Shown: positions 25,541-35,087 of the stretch, in pieces
Layout: each line of letters opens with the position of its first letter
Numbering within the stretch: the stretch's first letter is position 1
From: Zygnema cylindricum
Lineage: Eukaryota > Streptophyta > Zygnematophyceae > Zygnematales > Zygnemataceae
Reading direction: 5' to 3'
DNA: 64,000 nt
Assembly (NCBI GenBank): GCA_037447655.1
Contig: JBBHKE010000077.1
Location: 62,001 to 126,000 of the forward strand
Notes under the pieces: generated by a model
The model's database searches: none
What the model saw: only the letters and a program-made list of their open reading frames with translations
Told to the model about the DNA's origin: nothing
Made by a program: the position numbers and the translations under genes

Positions 25541-25691
25541 TGCTTACGAGATAGAGAGACAGGTGGTAGGTTTTGGTAGATATACCAAAATATACTTGAC
25601 GACCTACGATGTGATCCTGGTACCTGCCGTCCATCAAGTCTGAAACAGACGGTAGCTTTATCCTATAGTCTAGGATCGGTGCTGAAACATA
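25541..25691 (+). repeat. 3' LTR of element B, second part, ending at gap
   Basis: After the insertion the LTR resumes with gagatagagagac and includes gatcctggtacctgccg, the T-arm-like motif of the tRNA-like module. It is cut by the N gap at 25692-25701. Confidence 0.6.
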
Positions 25692-25701
25692 TNNNNNNNN
25701 N
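25692..25701. other. Assembly gap (10 N)
   Basis: Ten N bases interrupt the LTR. The sequence to the right belongs to a different LTR family. Confidence 0.95.
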
Positions 25702-25927
25702 NGATATTTTATTGGAGTGTTTCAAAGTCTATTTGATCACTCTGTTTATTATTTTTATCTGAAACTTTGTGAGGTTATTTTATAGCCTATATAATATCTG
25801 TTAATTTAGTTTCAGCTTGTTTTGTTAATTCTGTTGAATTCTGTGTCTATCCAAAGTACGTTGTTTTTAGGGTAGTCTGTGGTACTTCCGAGTGTGAATC
25901 CATGGCTAGAAATGGCTATGGACAACA
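25702..25927 (+). repeat. 3' end of a second copy of the 2-kb LTR
   Basis: The sequence matches about 20690-20889 of the solo LTR, including ccatggctagaaatggctat, and ends in the same ACAACA terminus. The rest is lost in the gap. Confidence 0.75.
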
Positions 25928-26117
25928 GACAGTACAAAACTTTCATTTTTTTTCGTTTTTCGCTCACCCGACAATAACCGATTTTGTTTTTTTTTTTGTG
26001 AATCAATTGCCCGAATTTGCCGACCCCTCCAATTTGGCACCGGAATTCGTTCCGGATCCGCCGTGGGCGGTCGGGTAACGGTCGGTTTCGGTTTCGGTTA
26101 ACCGTTTGTGACCTTTG
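25928..26117. mobile_element. hAT fragment, CAAAGGTC family
   Basis: The block resembles the right end of the element at 27586-28498 (gtacaaaa, ttcattttttttcg, ggtttcggttaaccg) and ends in TTTGTGACCTTTG. Its left part is missing. Confidence 0.6.
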
Positions 26118-26148
26118 CCTCTGATCCACAGTTGGCAATAGTATTTAC

Positions 26149-26320
26149 TAGTGTTGTGTATCGGGAAGGATTTGTCGATAACCGATACGGGCTTTTTTTC
26201 GGGTAGCCAATAATCGATATATTGGTTCGATATATCGTTATCGGTATTATCGTCGATAAATACCCGATATTTAGCGGTTATTACCTGCGATAACACCGAT
26301 ATCGATAATTATCGGCGATA
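26149..26320. mobile_element. hAT fragment, TAGTGTTG family
   Basis: The fragment begins TAGTGTTGTGTATCGG and is rich in cgatatatcg-type palindromes, like the complete element at 43567-44046. No right terminus is visible. Confidence 0.55.
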
Positions 26321-27585
26321 TCTATACGGACCGTAAAGATAAATGTACGGTCAATACACTCAACTATATGTGTTATTCCAATGACGCGCCGTGAACCCTC
26401 TTCCCCCCGATTTCGGTAAAAAATCGCGATATTTCAAATTTAAGGGGGTTTTACTTGAGTACCCATTCCAGAATGTCCTATTGACTGTTATTTTTTTATG
26501 GATGGCAGTTAATGGCGGCGGTCTGACAAATTTGTTCGTCTGCTTTGTTCGTCTGTTCGTCTGGTTTTCAAAAAAGTTTGATTTTATAAATTTACAATGT
26601 AATTTGTTTTTTGTTTCGGTACTATAATTTTAGAACTATAAATTAGGGAATTGATCATGACAGTGACTGTTTTGGTTGCTCACACTCACTTACGTCATTT
26701 TTTCAAAAAACGTACGTTTGAAGTACACACAGGTACATATAAAGCACCGTTGACTACAAATTTAACGGTCAATCGGTTGGACAACTTTGACTTTCAAAAT
26801 ATTGTTTCAACAACTTAAAATTATGCCGCGCTTGCGAACTCGACCGTTATAATAAAATTAGCAATTCATACGGTCGGCGAACGTTTACGTTAACAAAACA
26901 GCGACAGCCACATGGAAATAAAAGTGTATGCAAGTTGCAGACAGTCACTTTTTGTCGTTATGTGAGCTCCACGGTTAGAGCACATTAGCAAAATTGAAAT
27001 TAAATCGTCTAAGCGTTACATTGAACTTAGACGCAAAGTGAAACGAAACCTCTTGAAACTGAAGAACTATAAGTCGTACGGAAATATTATAGCGCACGAA
27101 ACGAAATAAAATTTTATAATAGAACGAACCATATCATTTTAAATTAAATGAAAAAAATGAGCGTCGTCACGCGCAATGAAATCGAGCCATACTATCTACG
27201 AATCAACAGTTTTACATTGACAGTGAAATGTCAGGATATTGGGTGAATCGGCGACGGCCGAAATCGCGCCGTCAAATGTTTTGTTCGCTTCGCGTCAGTT
27301 ATGTTTTGTTTCATTCGGTACTGTACTTTTGTGTCGGTTTGGTTTGGTGCGAACGCCGAGCGGTATTCATTTGTACAAATCTCACGCTAGTCGATTTCGA
27401 GGAAATGTTGGTTCGCGAAACGTGACACGGTTTTTTTGCCCGCGAAAATATTTAATGTGTTACGACGAAGCGCCAACACCTTTGTACGACCGATCCTGCT
27501 ACAATCCTGCAACGATCTTGCCACATTTTGGTTCATTTTACAGAGAGCATATTTATGAGAGTAGAGGTAGCTTGATGCTGCAGGC

Positions 27586-28498
27586 CAAAGGTCGCAAAAG
27601 TCAAAAAAAATCATACCCGAAACTGACCTTTTTTTTTTTCAAAATCTGAGTAACCGACGCTCGACCGAGTTTTGTCACGCTCCAAAATTGTTAACCGTTA
27701 ACTGACCGTCGTTTACGAAAAAAAAAATTAACCGAATCTTGATTTTTCGCGACTAACTGTGCCCGCCCGTAACCGAAAAAGTACAAGACTAATCAATGTA
27801 CGACGGAATAAGCCAATAATTACGATTTGTCGCGTTCCTTAAGATTTGCGAAATGAATAGTGTACTACTGTGTCAGATTTGCGACGCTTTGTCGCGTTGC
27901 CTAAGATTTGCGAAATGAATAGTGTACTACTGTGTCAAATTTGCGACGCTTTGTCGCGTTGCCTAAGATTTGCGAAATGAATATTGTACTACCGTGTCAG
28001 GTTTGCGACGCTTTGTCGCGTTCCCTTAGATGTGTCAGATTTGCGACGTTTTGGTGCGTTGCCTAAGATTTGCGAAATGAATATTGAACTACTGTGTCAG
28101 ACTTGCGACGCTTTGTCGCGTTCCCTAAGATTTTTGAAATGAATAGTGTACTACCGTGTCATATTTGCGACGCTTTGTCGTGTTCCCTTTGATTTGCGAA
28201 ATAAATAGCTTACTAGAGTACCTTGTCAGATTTGCGACGCTAATCATGATGTCACGTACTTCCGCGATGCCAAAAAGTACAAAGTACAAGAATGTTGGAT
28301 TAAAAGGACAGTACAAAATTTTCATTTTTTTTTGTTTTTTGGTTAACCGACCGTAACCGACCGTTTTTTTTTCCTTGGTGAATCAACCGACCGTAATCGC
28401 CCGACCCCCAAAATTTGGCAACCGAATCCGGTCCGGATCCGGCGCGGGCGGTCGGTTAACGGTCGGTCACGGTTTCGGTTGACCGTTTGCGACCTCTG
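27586..28498. mobile_element. Non-autonomous hAT element, CAAAGGTC family
   Basis: The ends CAAAGGTCGCAAA and TTTGCGACCTCTG form inverted repeats. They are flanked by a perfect 8-bp duplication, CTGCAGGC (27578-27585 and 28499-28506), which is diagnostic for hAT transposition. The matching site in the other arm of the host element (near 29830) lacks the insertion. It has no transposase; the interior is largely a 62-bp tandem repeat. Confidence 0.85.
27827..28245. repeat. 62-bp tandem repeat, about 6-7 units
   Basis: Units carry tttgcgacgctttgtcgcg followed by aagatttgcgaaatgaata and a gtactac block. The phrase aagatttgcg starts at 27841, 27903 and 27965, giving a period of 62. Later units are shortened or mutated. 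Confidence 0.9.
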
Positions 28499-28719
28499 CT
28501 GCAGGCTATTGCAGGCGCACTCAGCGTGCATCTGGTCGTTATATTTAGGGAATGTTTGCTATGTATTGATTTCAGGTGTACTTTTTCTTTATCATTGTAG
28601 TGAGTAATGAGTGAGCGAGTAGAGTTAGGAAATACATAAAAAAAATGTGTTCAGTGTGAGTGTGAGTGTGAGTGAGAATAAGTGATTATTTTGTTTTTTT
28701 TTATCTCTTTCTTCAGAGG

Positions 28720-29110
28720 ATGTTGCCTATACCGGATGGGATATTTGATTAAGGGATGAGCTTCTTCGAACGGCACAAAGATTAGCAATGGTACAAGGAT
28801 ATGTTATATCAATATCTTCTTCAAGAAAAAAACTAGTTGTTCTGCAATGTGATATTGGGAGTACTTAGAGAGATATTAAATAGAAACAAATAGGACAAGG
28901 GTCAAACCCTTACCTTCTTCAACAAAAAATAACAAGTAGTAATCGACGAATAGAATGTCAATTTCGTGTTTGTGGGCACGAAAAGAATGACAAATGGGAA
29001 TTATCCACCAAAATACCACAACACAATCACAAAAAATCCCCACATATCATGGCACATCCGATGTGTTGACGGATGGATAACAATGATATTGAGAAAATTA
29101 CACATTTCTT
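28720..29110 (+). pseudogene. MULE transposase N-terminal exon and FAR1-type DNA-binding domain
   Basis: After a splice-acceptor-like ctttcttcag, ATG 28720 starts MLPIPDGIFD. In the left arm a missing base makes a stop, but the right arm keeps that codon. The frame continues ELLRTAQRLAMVQGYVIS, then LVVLQCDIG. After two in-frame TAGs it reaches CQFRVCGHEKNDKWEL and QHNH (about 28945-29035). Cys residues followed by W and a terminal H-N-H are the pattern of the WRKY-GCM1/FAR1 zinc finger found at the N-terminus of Mutator-like transposases. No catalytic DDE domain follows, so the element is non-autonomous. Confidence 0.6.
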
Positions 29111-30329
29111 TATTCTAGCGCAAAACCGAGGCAAGTTGTGAGCTCTTTAAGATTAGGGGATAAACCATGTTACGCCACAGCTAAGGCGACAGATACGAAA
29201 ACTTGAACTAAAAGGCAAATCATCTATTGTAGCTCTTATAACTAAATTAGAAACTTCAAAAATATTCAAAAGTGAGTATGAGCTAGATGATGAACATTAT
29301 ATCTCATCCTTTCATAGCTCCAAAAACATCGGTTAATATGCTAAAGAGAAATCATACATGTATTTTATTAGATTGTACATAAAAAACAAATCGTTTTAAA
29401 ATGCCATTATTACACATTGTAGGGTTGTCGCCGAATAATAAAACTTTTAGCATATGTTTTGTCTTTTAGCATAAGTACCCCCCTCTATCACATTGCAGAA
29501 CAACTAGTTTTTTTCTTGAAGAAGATATTGATGTAACATATCCTTGTACATTGCTAATCTTTGTGCCGTTCGAAGAAGCTCATCCCTTGAATCAAATATC
29601 CCATCCGGTATAGGCAACATCCTCTAAAGAAAGAGATAAAAAAAACAAAATAATCACTTATTCTCACTCACACTCACACTGAACACATTTTTTTTATGTA
29701 CTTCCTAACTCTACTCACTCACTCACTACTCACTACAATGATAAAGAAAAAGTACACCTGAAATCAATACATAGCAAACATTCCCTAAATATAACGACCA
29801 GATGCACACTGAGTGCGCATGCAATAGCCTGCAGCATCAAGCTACCTCTACTCTCATAAATCTGCTCTCTGTAAACTGAAACAAAATGTGGCAAGATCGT
29901 TGCAGGATTGTAGCAGATGTTGCCGCTTCGTCGTAACACATTAAATATTTCCGCGGACGAAAAACCACGTCACGTTTCGCGAACCAACATTTCCTCGAAA
30001 TCGATTAGCGTGCGATTCGTACAAATGAATACCACTCGGCGCTCGCACCAAACCAAACCGACACAAAAGTACAGTACCAAACGAAACAAAACATAACTGA
30101 CGCGAAGCGAACAAAACATTTGACGGCGCGATTTTGGCCGTCGCCGATTCGCCCAATATCTTAACATTTCGTTGTCAATGTAAAACTGTTGATTCGTAGA
30201 TAGTGTGGCTTGATTTCGTCGCGCGTGACGACGCTCATTTTTTTCATTTAATTTCAAATGATATGGTTCGTTCTATTATAAAAGTTTATTTTGTTTCGTG
30301 CCCTATAATGTTTCCGTACGAGACTTATA

Positions 30330-30951
30330 GTACACCACGAATCGTAATTAGAGTAAATTACTCTAATTCGGTCGCTCGAAATTTCGACTTTATGACATTA
30401 AATAGAGTAGACGATTCTAATGTTTTCATTATTTTAATTTATGTAAGTTTAATTAGCGTAAAAAATTGTAATATAGGTTCGTTTTAAATAGTGTGGAGTA
30501 CGGACAACGCTCGACCGTGCAAAATTGTACTTTTTTAAGTAAAAAGGTACATATAATGATTTAATAAAATCGCGCTCGCACGTGAAATCGCACTAAACGA
30601 ATAATGAATCACATCGAAAAAAAGCCGTTGCATAACTCTCGTCCGTCGACAGCATCGTCGTCAGTGTGAACATTAACTGACATTCAGCACGACAAATAAT
30701 ACTAACGTCATAATGACGTCAAAACTATACAGACTGATAGATTTTGTAAGTCTACGTAATTTAGTGTTCATAATTTCAGCGCGGATAATTATTGCTGACA
30801 TAACCCAATATAGAGTACTTAAATAAATTAGAGTAAACTTCCTCTGTGAAAAAGTTCTATCACATAAATTAGAGTTTATTACTCTAATTGTTTTTTTTTT
30901 TGTTTTTTTACTCTACTTTTTTCATTACTCTAATTACGATTCGCGGTGTAC
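30330..30951. mobile_element. MITE with GTACACC ends, inserted in the right arm
   Basis: The left end reads GTACACCACGAATCGTAATT and the right end is its inverted copy ending GCGGTGTAC. The left arm of the host element lacks this 0.6-kb block at the equivalent site, which proves insertion. The target duplication is not resolved. Confidence 0.75.
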
Positions 30952-31355
30952 TTCAGTTTCAAGAGGTTTCGTTTCACTTTGTGTCTAAGTTCAATGTAAC
31001 GCTTAGACGATTAAATTTCAATTTTGCGGATGAACACATAACGACAAAAAGTGACTGTCTGCAACACTTGCAGACACTTTTATTTACATGTGGTTGCCGC
31101 TGTTTTGTTACCGTAAACGTTTACCGGCCGTGTGAATTGCTAATTTTATTATGACGGTTGACGTTCGCAAGCGCGACATAATTTTAAGCGGTTGAAACAA
31201 TATTTTAAAAGTCAAAGTTGTCCAACCGATTGACCGTCAAATTTGTCGTCAACGGTGCTTTATTTGTACCTGTGTGTACTTCAAACGTACGTATTTTGAC
31301 AAAATGACGTAAGTGACTGTGCGCAACCAAAACATTCACCGTCATGATCAATTAC

Positions 31356-31778
31356 TAGTGTTGGGTATCGGGTAGTTTCATATCGCGATAATTCCGATAT
31401 TCGATATATCGAATATCGATCGAGCAGATTCCTCGATATATCGTACCGGGACCAACATAAATTATCGCGATATATATCGCAAAAATTGCATATCCGTACA
31501 GTCAGAGTACGGAAAACCGAACAAAAAAGCGGTAGGAAAAAATTACGGATATTTGCCCCCCCCCCCCCCCCCCCCCCCACTGAGCGCGGGGGGGGGGGTG
31601 GGAAAAAATTATAAAATTTTCATTTTCGATATATTGTCGATACGATATATCGGCGATATATTGGCGATATATCGCGATAATTTGAAATCTGATATATTGA
31701 AGCTATATATCGAATATCGGGTACATGAAATTTGATATATATCGAATATCGGCAATGGGTCCTCGATACCCAACACTA
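31356..31778. mobile_element. Non-autonomous hAT element, TAGTGTTG family
   Basis: The ends TAGTGTTGGGTATCG and CGATACCCAACACTA are perfect inverted repeats flanked by the 8-bp duplication TCAATTAC (31348-31355 and 31779-31786). The interior is dense in cgatatatcg palindromes and contains a run of 23 C, a 9-base spacer and 11 G (31556-31598). It has no coding capacity. Confidence 0.88.
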
Positions 31779-31793
31779 TCAATTACTATAAAT

Positions 31794-32754
31794 TATTATT
31801 TTAAATTTGTCAACGTTTATGTGCCGCGCTATCCGTAATAAAATTCAGTTAAACAGTGTACGGGACAAATTCTTACACGTGGCATACCATGCTATATAAT
31901 ACAGTATATTATAAAGTACTTTTGTATGCATACTATATTTTTGTAAGTTTCTGCCGATATGGAATTTGTTGGTCTTGGACCGATATATTGGGACCTCTGA
32001 CCGTTCGATAACCGATAACTATCGGTATCGGTGTTATCGCTATAATTTTTTTTATGATACACAACACGTATTTACAAATTTTTTGTGTGGCATGTATATC
32101 GATGTATCGTGTAAATATCGTCATATCCCGTCAGCATCGCCACCGCTGAATGATAAAATCGCACAAATCCGTCACGATGCCATATTATCGGAACATCTAA
32201 GAATATCGTCACATCGCAGCAGTATCCACGTGAAAGGGGGGCGACGTGGACGTATGCAGTGCCTCGCCCCACCAGCCCCACCATTTCTCCGTAGTGCGAA
32301 AAATGCGAGGTTCATACTGTACTACACCTTTCTATCTCGACAGAAGCAATCATCTTATCATCTTGATTGTGTACTGTACAGTACAGTATTGTACTTTTCA
32401 AGCTTCAGGTGTACGACGAGATGGACAAAAAATCGAGAATTCGGACTAGACCGCACACGTAAAATCTGTTGTATTAGTCCATGCATAACAGCCCTAATAG
32501 CGGTGGACCAGGCCAGCTCTTATGTGAATGTAACTCCCACGGTACAGTACAGTACAGTACTGTACTGTACATAACAGAACTGTACTCCCACGGTACGGTT
32601 CAGTACCCACAGTTCACTGCTTTGTATATCGCATGTTTACTATTTCCTCTGCAAAGCATGTCATACTATCGACTATCATTGCCCTGCATAGTGCATAGTC
32701 GTTCCATGTTGCACAGGCCATCTTACCTCAAGTATTTGGGTTTGTAATGGGGAG
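31794..32754. other. Upstream region of the SET-domain gene
   Basis: The left part contains a partial hAT copy (about 31955-32061, gttatcggtatcggtg...acacaacac). The rest is the likely promoter and 5' leader of the downstream gene. It holds clusters of GTAC near 32370-32395 and 32542-32605. I could not identify a TATA box or transcription start with confidence. Confidence 0.5.
32542..32570. promoter_or_regulatory. GTAC repeat palindrome upstream of the SET-domain gene
   Basis: The segment consists of overlapping gtacagtac units; 32547-32570 is a perfect 24-bp palindrome. GTAC is the core bound by plant SBP-box (SPL) proteins, including copper-response elements. More GTACs follow at 32580-32606, where ctcccacggtac is repeated. 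Whether it is a binding site or a folding artefact cannot be told from sequence. Confidence 0.4.
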
Positions 32755-32761
32755 ATGGTGA
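32747..32761 (+). promoter_or_regulatory. Minimal upstream ORF overlapping the start codon
   Basis: ATGGGGAGATGGTGA encodes M-G-R-W-stop and overlaps the proposed start ATG at 32755 in another frame. Such a short uORF can reduce initiation or permit reinitiation. It matters only if the transcript starts upstream of 32747. Confidence 0.35.
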
Positions 32762-35087
32762 AGGAAGAAAGTAGCAGCCGCACCAGAGGCTTTGACAGGC
32801 GACGACTACACCGTCCTCGCTCACCTAGTCCAGCCAGAGACCATCGCAATGAACGCAGCTATAGGTACAGCAGCAAGCGGGTTGCCAGTCCATCAGAGAG
32901 TCCTTCGAAACGTGTTCGAATACGATCGAAGTCGCGATCTGTAGGTGCATACGGGGACAATTATTTTGATTCGGACAGACCCGATGATTTTGTAGATGGG
33001 CACTGGCACAGCAGTCAGTATGGCGAACCACCTACTGGCCGTCAAAGACCTTCACAGCTTCGGGTGAGATACTCCACTTGATTTTGTCTTCTCTTCATGT
33101 TACCAGCGTTTCCGAGCCCTTATATCAAACTGTTTCTATGTGTTTAGACATACATGTGAGTATTTGCACTTGAAACATCTTTTCCTGTGCCTTGCGTTAA
33201 ACAGTCAAGCATAGCCACGAGTTGCAACATTTTGTCGATCATTTTCCTCCAGCCTTCCTTCTGTTGGCGAACCTTGTGGTTGTGTCTCATCATTGCTGAA
33301 TGTGGAAACTTGTACTTTGGTTTATGTGGTGTTTTGTCAGTAACTACAAACACTTTTGAAGTGTTTGTAAATGTGTGCAGGATGTTGGCGGTGTTAGGCA
33401 TGGATGCAAGCAACGCAGGTCGTTCGAACCCCACTATAGTTATGGCAATCAGCAATGCAGGTAACTGAGATTATACTTTCCTGGGAGCTTTCATTGGGCC
33501 TTCGGTCTGGAAACAGTGTCAAAGACTTTGTTTGAGACATTATCCTTTTGGTGGTGGGAATTGAGAGTAGTTTTTGTTCGTGTCGTCTTAGGCTGTCACA
33601 ACTTAACATTGCATTCTGTGGAAGTTGCAGGGATGTCAAAGTGTCAATGGAAGGTAGGGGAGTACACTGGGATTCACAATATGTTCCTCGTCAACGTGGT
33701 GAGTTTACAGTCCTTAACCTGGAATGAGGCAGTGATTAGTACGATTTAGTTTATTTCAGCCTTCCGAAGGATCAGAAGGAAAGGACGGCATTAAAGACAC
33801 CTAAACACCTTAAGGACAGCATTGAGAAGACCGTGGTAAGGATATGAAGCTAGTTTAATGAAGTTATGTTTTGTCTGTGTATGTTTGCAGAGTCCAGGGG
33901 TGGAGATTCGGTAATCCAACCAGCTGACATCAAGCACAATGGGCAGGTCTGCTCTGCTCCACGCCTTGGTGTTTCTGCTTTCACTGAATCCCCCCGCATG
34001 CTAGCAATTTCCTATGTTTGACTTCGACTTTGTGCCTTTGCTGTTGCTCCAGCCTGTTTTACAAAGGAGGGCAGACAAACGACATGGTGGTACATTGCTG
34101 CCAAAGTATGAGAGCAGACAGAGAGGTTACATAGAGGAGGAGGATCATCGTTATTATCGTTCAATATGGGAATCACAAGAGAACGACAATTTAGAAAGGT
34201 TGAGGAGGCTGAAGCATCATGGAGAGGCTCCGCTGTCCTCTGAGGTCGATTGGAGATATGCCCCAGAATGCGCTCCTCTTGTTGGTTGGAAACGTCATCA
34301 CAGTCCTCGAAAAGGGGAGTTTCGTGGGAGTAGCTGTGCTAGGACTCGAGGCTATGTCTCCCGAAAGGTAAATCTTGCAGCAGACAGCGGTGAACTTCAG
34401 AGCAAACGATTTCGCTTGGTTACTGATGTACTCATGCGGGCTGAAGCAGCTGATAACCCCCCGATGGAGCCTCAACGCACAGATTCATCTTCGCATGACT
34501 CTTCAGGATTGTCATCAGCTGCGACAGACGATTCATCGACCTCTTCCCCCTCGTCACCCTCTTCTCCCTCTTCATCTTCTGACACGGATACACTGTCCAT
34601 TTCTTCAGATTCCACTTCTAGGGGACTTGCCTGCAGCACGAAGGTAGCTCTCAAGAACTGGTAGTATCTCTTTGAAAAGTTCTTATGCCCTTTGCAGTTC
34701 TGTTTCCCGTTGATGAGATTGAGGTGATTTTAGCAAATTTTAGTGTCAAAGAGTTAGACAGCTGCAGAATATCACATTTGATAGCTCGGGCTAATTTGGA
34801 AAGGTCAACTTCTTCCTGTTTCAGGCGTTAGTAGTTTGTAACTTATCCTTCTGATCTTTTTTAATTGCGTGGGAGGTTCTGTTCAGAGTCTTAAGTTGGC
34901 AACTGTGGGAGTTGCATCGATAAAGCAATGTCAGGGGACAGTTCGTGGTGTTGCGTCAATTGATGTTGTGCGGGACACGAGAGAATTGCAACAAAGTGGT
35001 TTGCCTTCACCTATTGGAGATCTATGCGCTGAGGTATCGTTAACCACAATGACGGCTACACCTACAGCCAAGGTTGATACAGCTCAG
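32755..35087 (+). CDS. SET-domain gene, N-terminal exons 1-6
   Basis: Exon 1 encodes a basic, Arg/Ser-rich segment ([15 protein letters not shown], then [14 protein letters not shown]) suggestive of a nuclear or RNA-associated tail. Exons 2-4 are short (80, 68 and 56 bases) and keep phase only if the 76-base block at 33760-33835 is skipped. Exon 5 (197 codons) contains the [22 protein letters not shown] stretch in its middle and a low-complexity Ser/Asp tract near its end, before the donor at 34643. Exon 6 adds 67 codons. I recognise no catalytic domain here. The start ATG at 32755 is the first in the frame. Confidence 0.6.

Larger units (their letters stand above)
26644..28858. repeat. Left inverted arm of the Mutator-like element
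   Basis: The arm pairs with 29488-31784 in inverse orientation; the hAT element at 27586-28498 interrupts it. Open frames at 27239 on the plus strand and 30156 on the minus strand (both MGESATA...IAPSNV) are simply the two copies of the same arm sequence. Confidence 0.8.
26644..31784. mobile_element. Mutator-like element with long inverted arms (Mu-killer-like)
   Basis: A perfect 9-bp duplication, ACTATAAAT (26635-26643 and 31785-31793), flanks the element, the length expected for Mutator transposition. The two ends begin with the inverted AATTGATCATGAC. The left arm (to about 28858) and right arm (from about 29488) are inverted copies of about 1.3 kb each once three later insertions are subtracted. 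Both arms include the first coding exon of a transposase-like gene. The centre holds one copy of a FAR1/MULE-type DNA-binding domain and no catalytic domain. The left end has five extra bases, so the exact boundary is uncertain. Confidence 0.75.
29488..31784. repeat. Right inverted arm of the Mutator-like element
   Basis: The arm is an inverted copy of the left arm, including the first transposase exon on the minus strand (ATG complement near 29620). Here that exon reads through the codon broken on the left: GIFDSRDELLRTAQRLAM, ending at a TAG. A MITE (30330-30951) and a hAT element (31356-31778) are inserted in it. Confidence 0.8.

Noticed and set aside
27239-27649. 136-codon frame (MGESATA...) with a matching minus-strand frame near 30156
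   Set aside because: The two frames are inverted copies of one transposon arm; there is no independent evidence of coding.
27827-28245. CRISPR-like array
   Set aside because: Units are contiguous 62-bp tandem repeats with no unique spacers, in a plant genome and inside a hAT element.
32481-32747. 88-codon frame before the SET-domain gene
   Set aside because: It overlaps the GTAC palindromes and stops before the gene; probably promoter or leader sequence.
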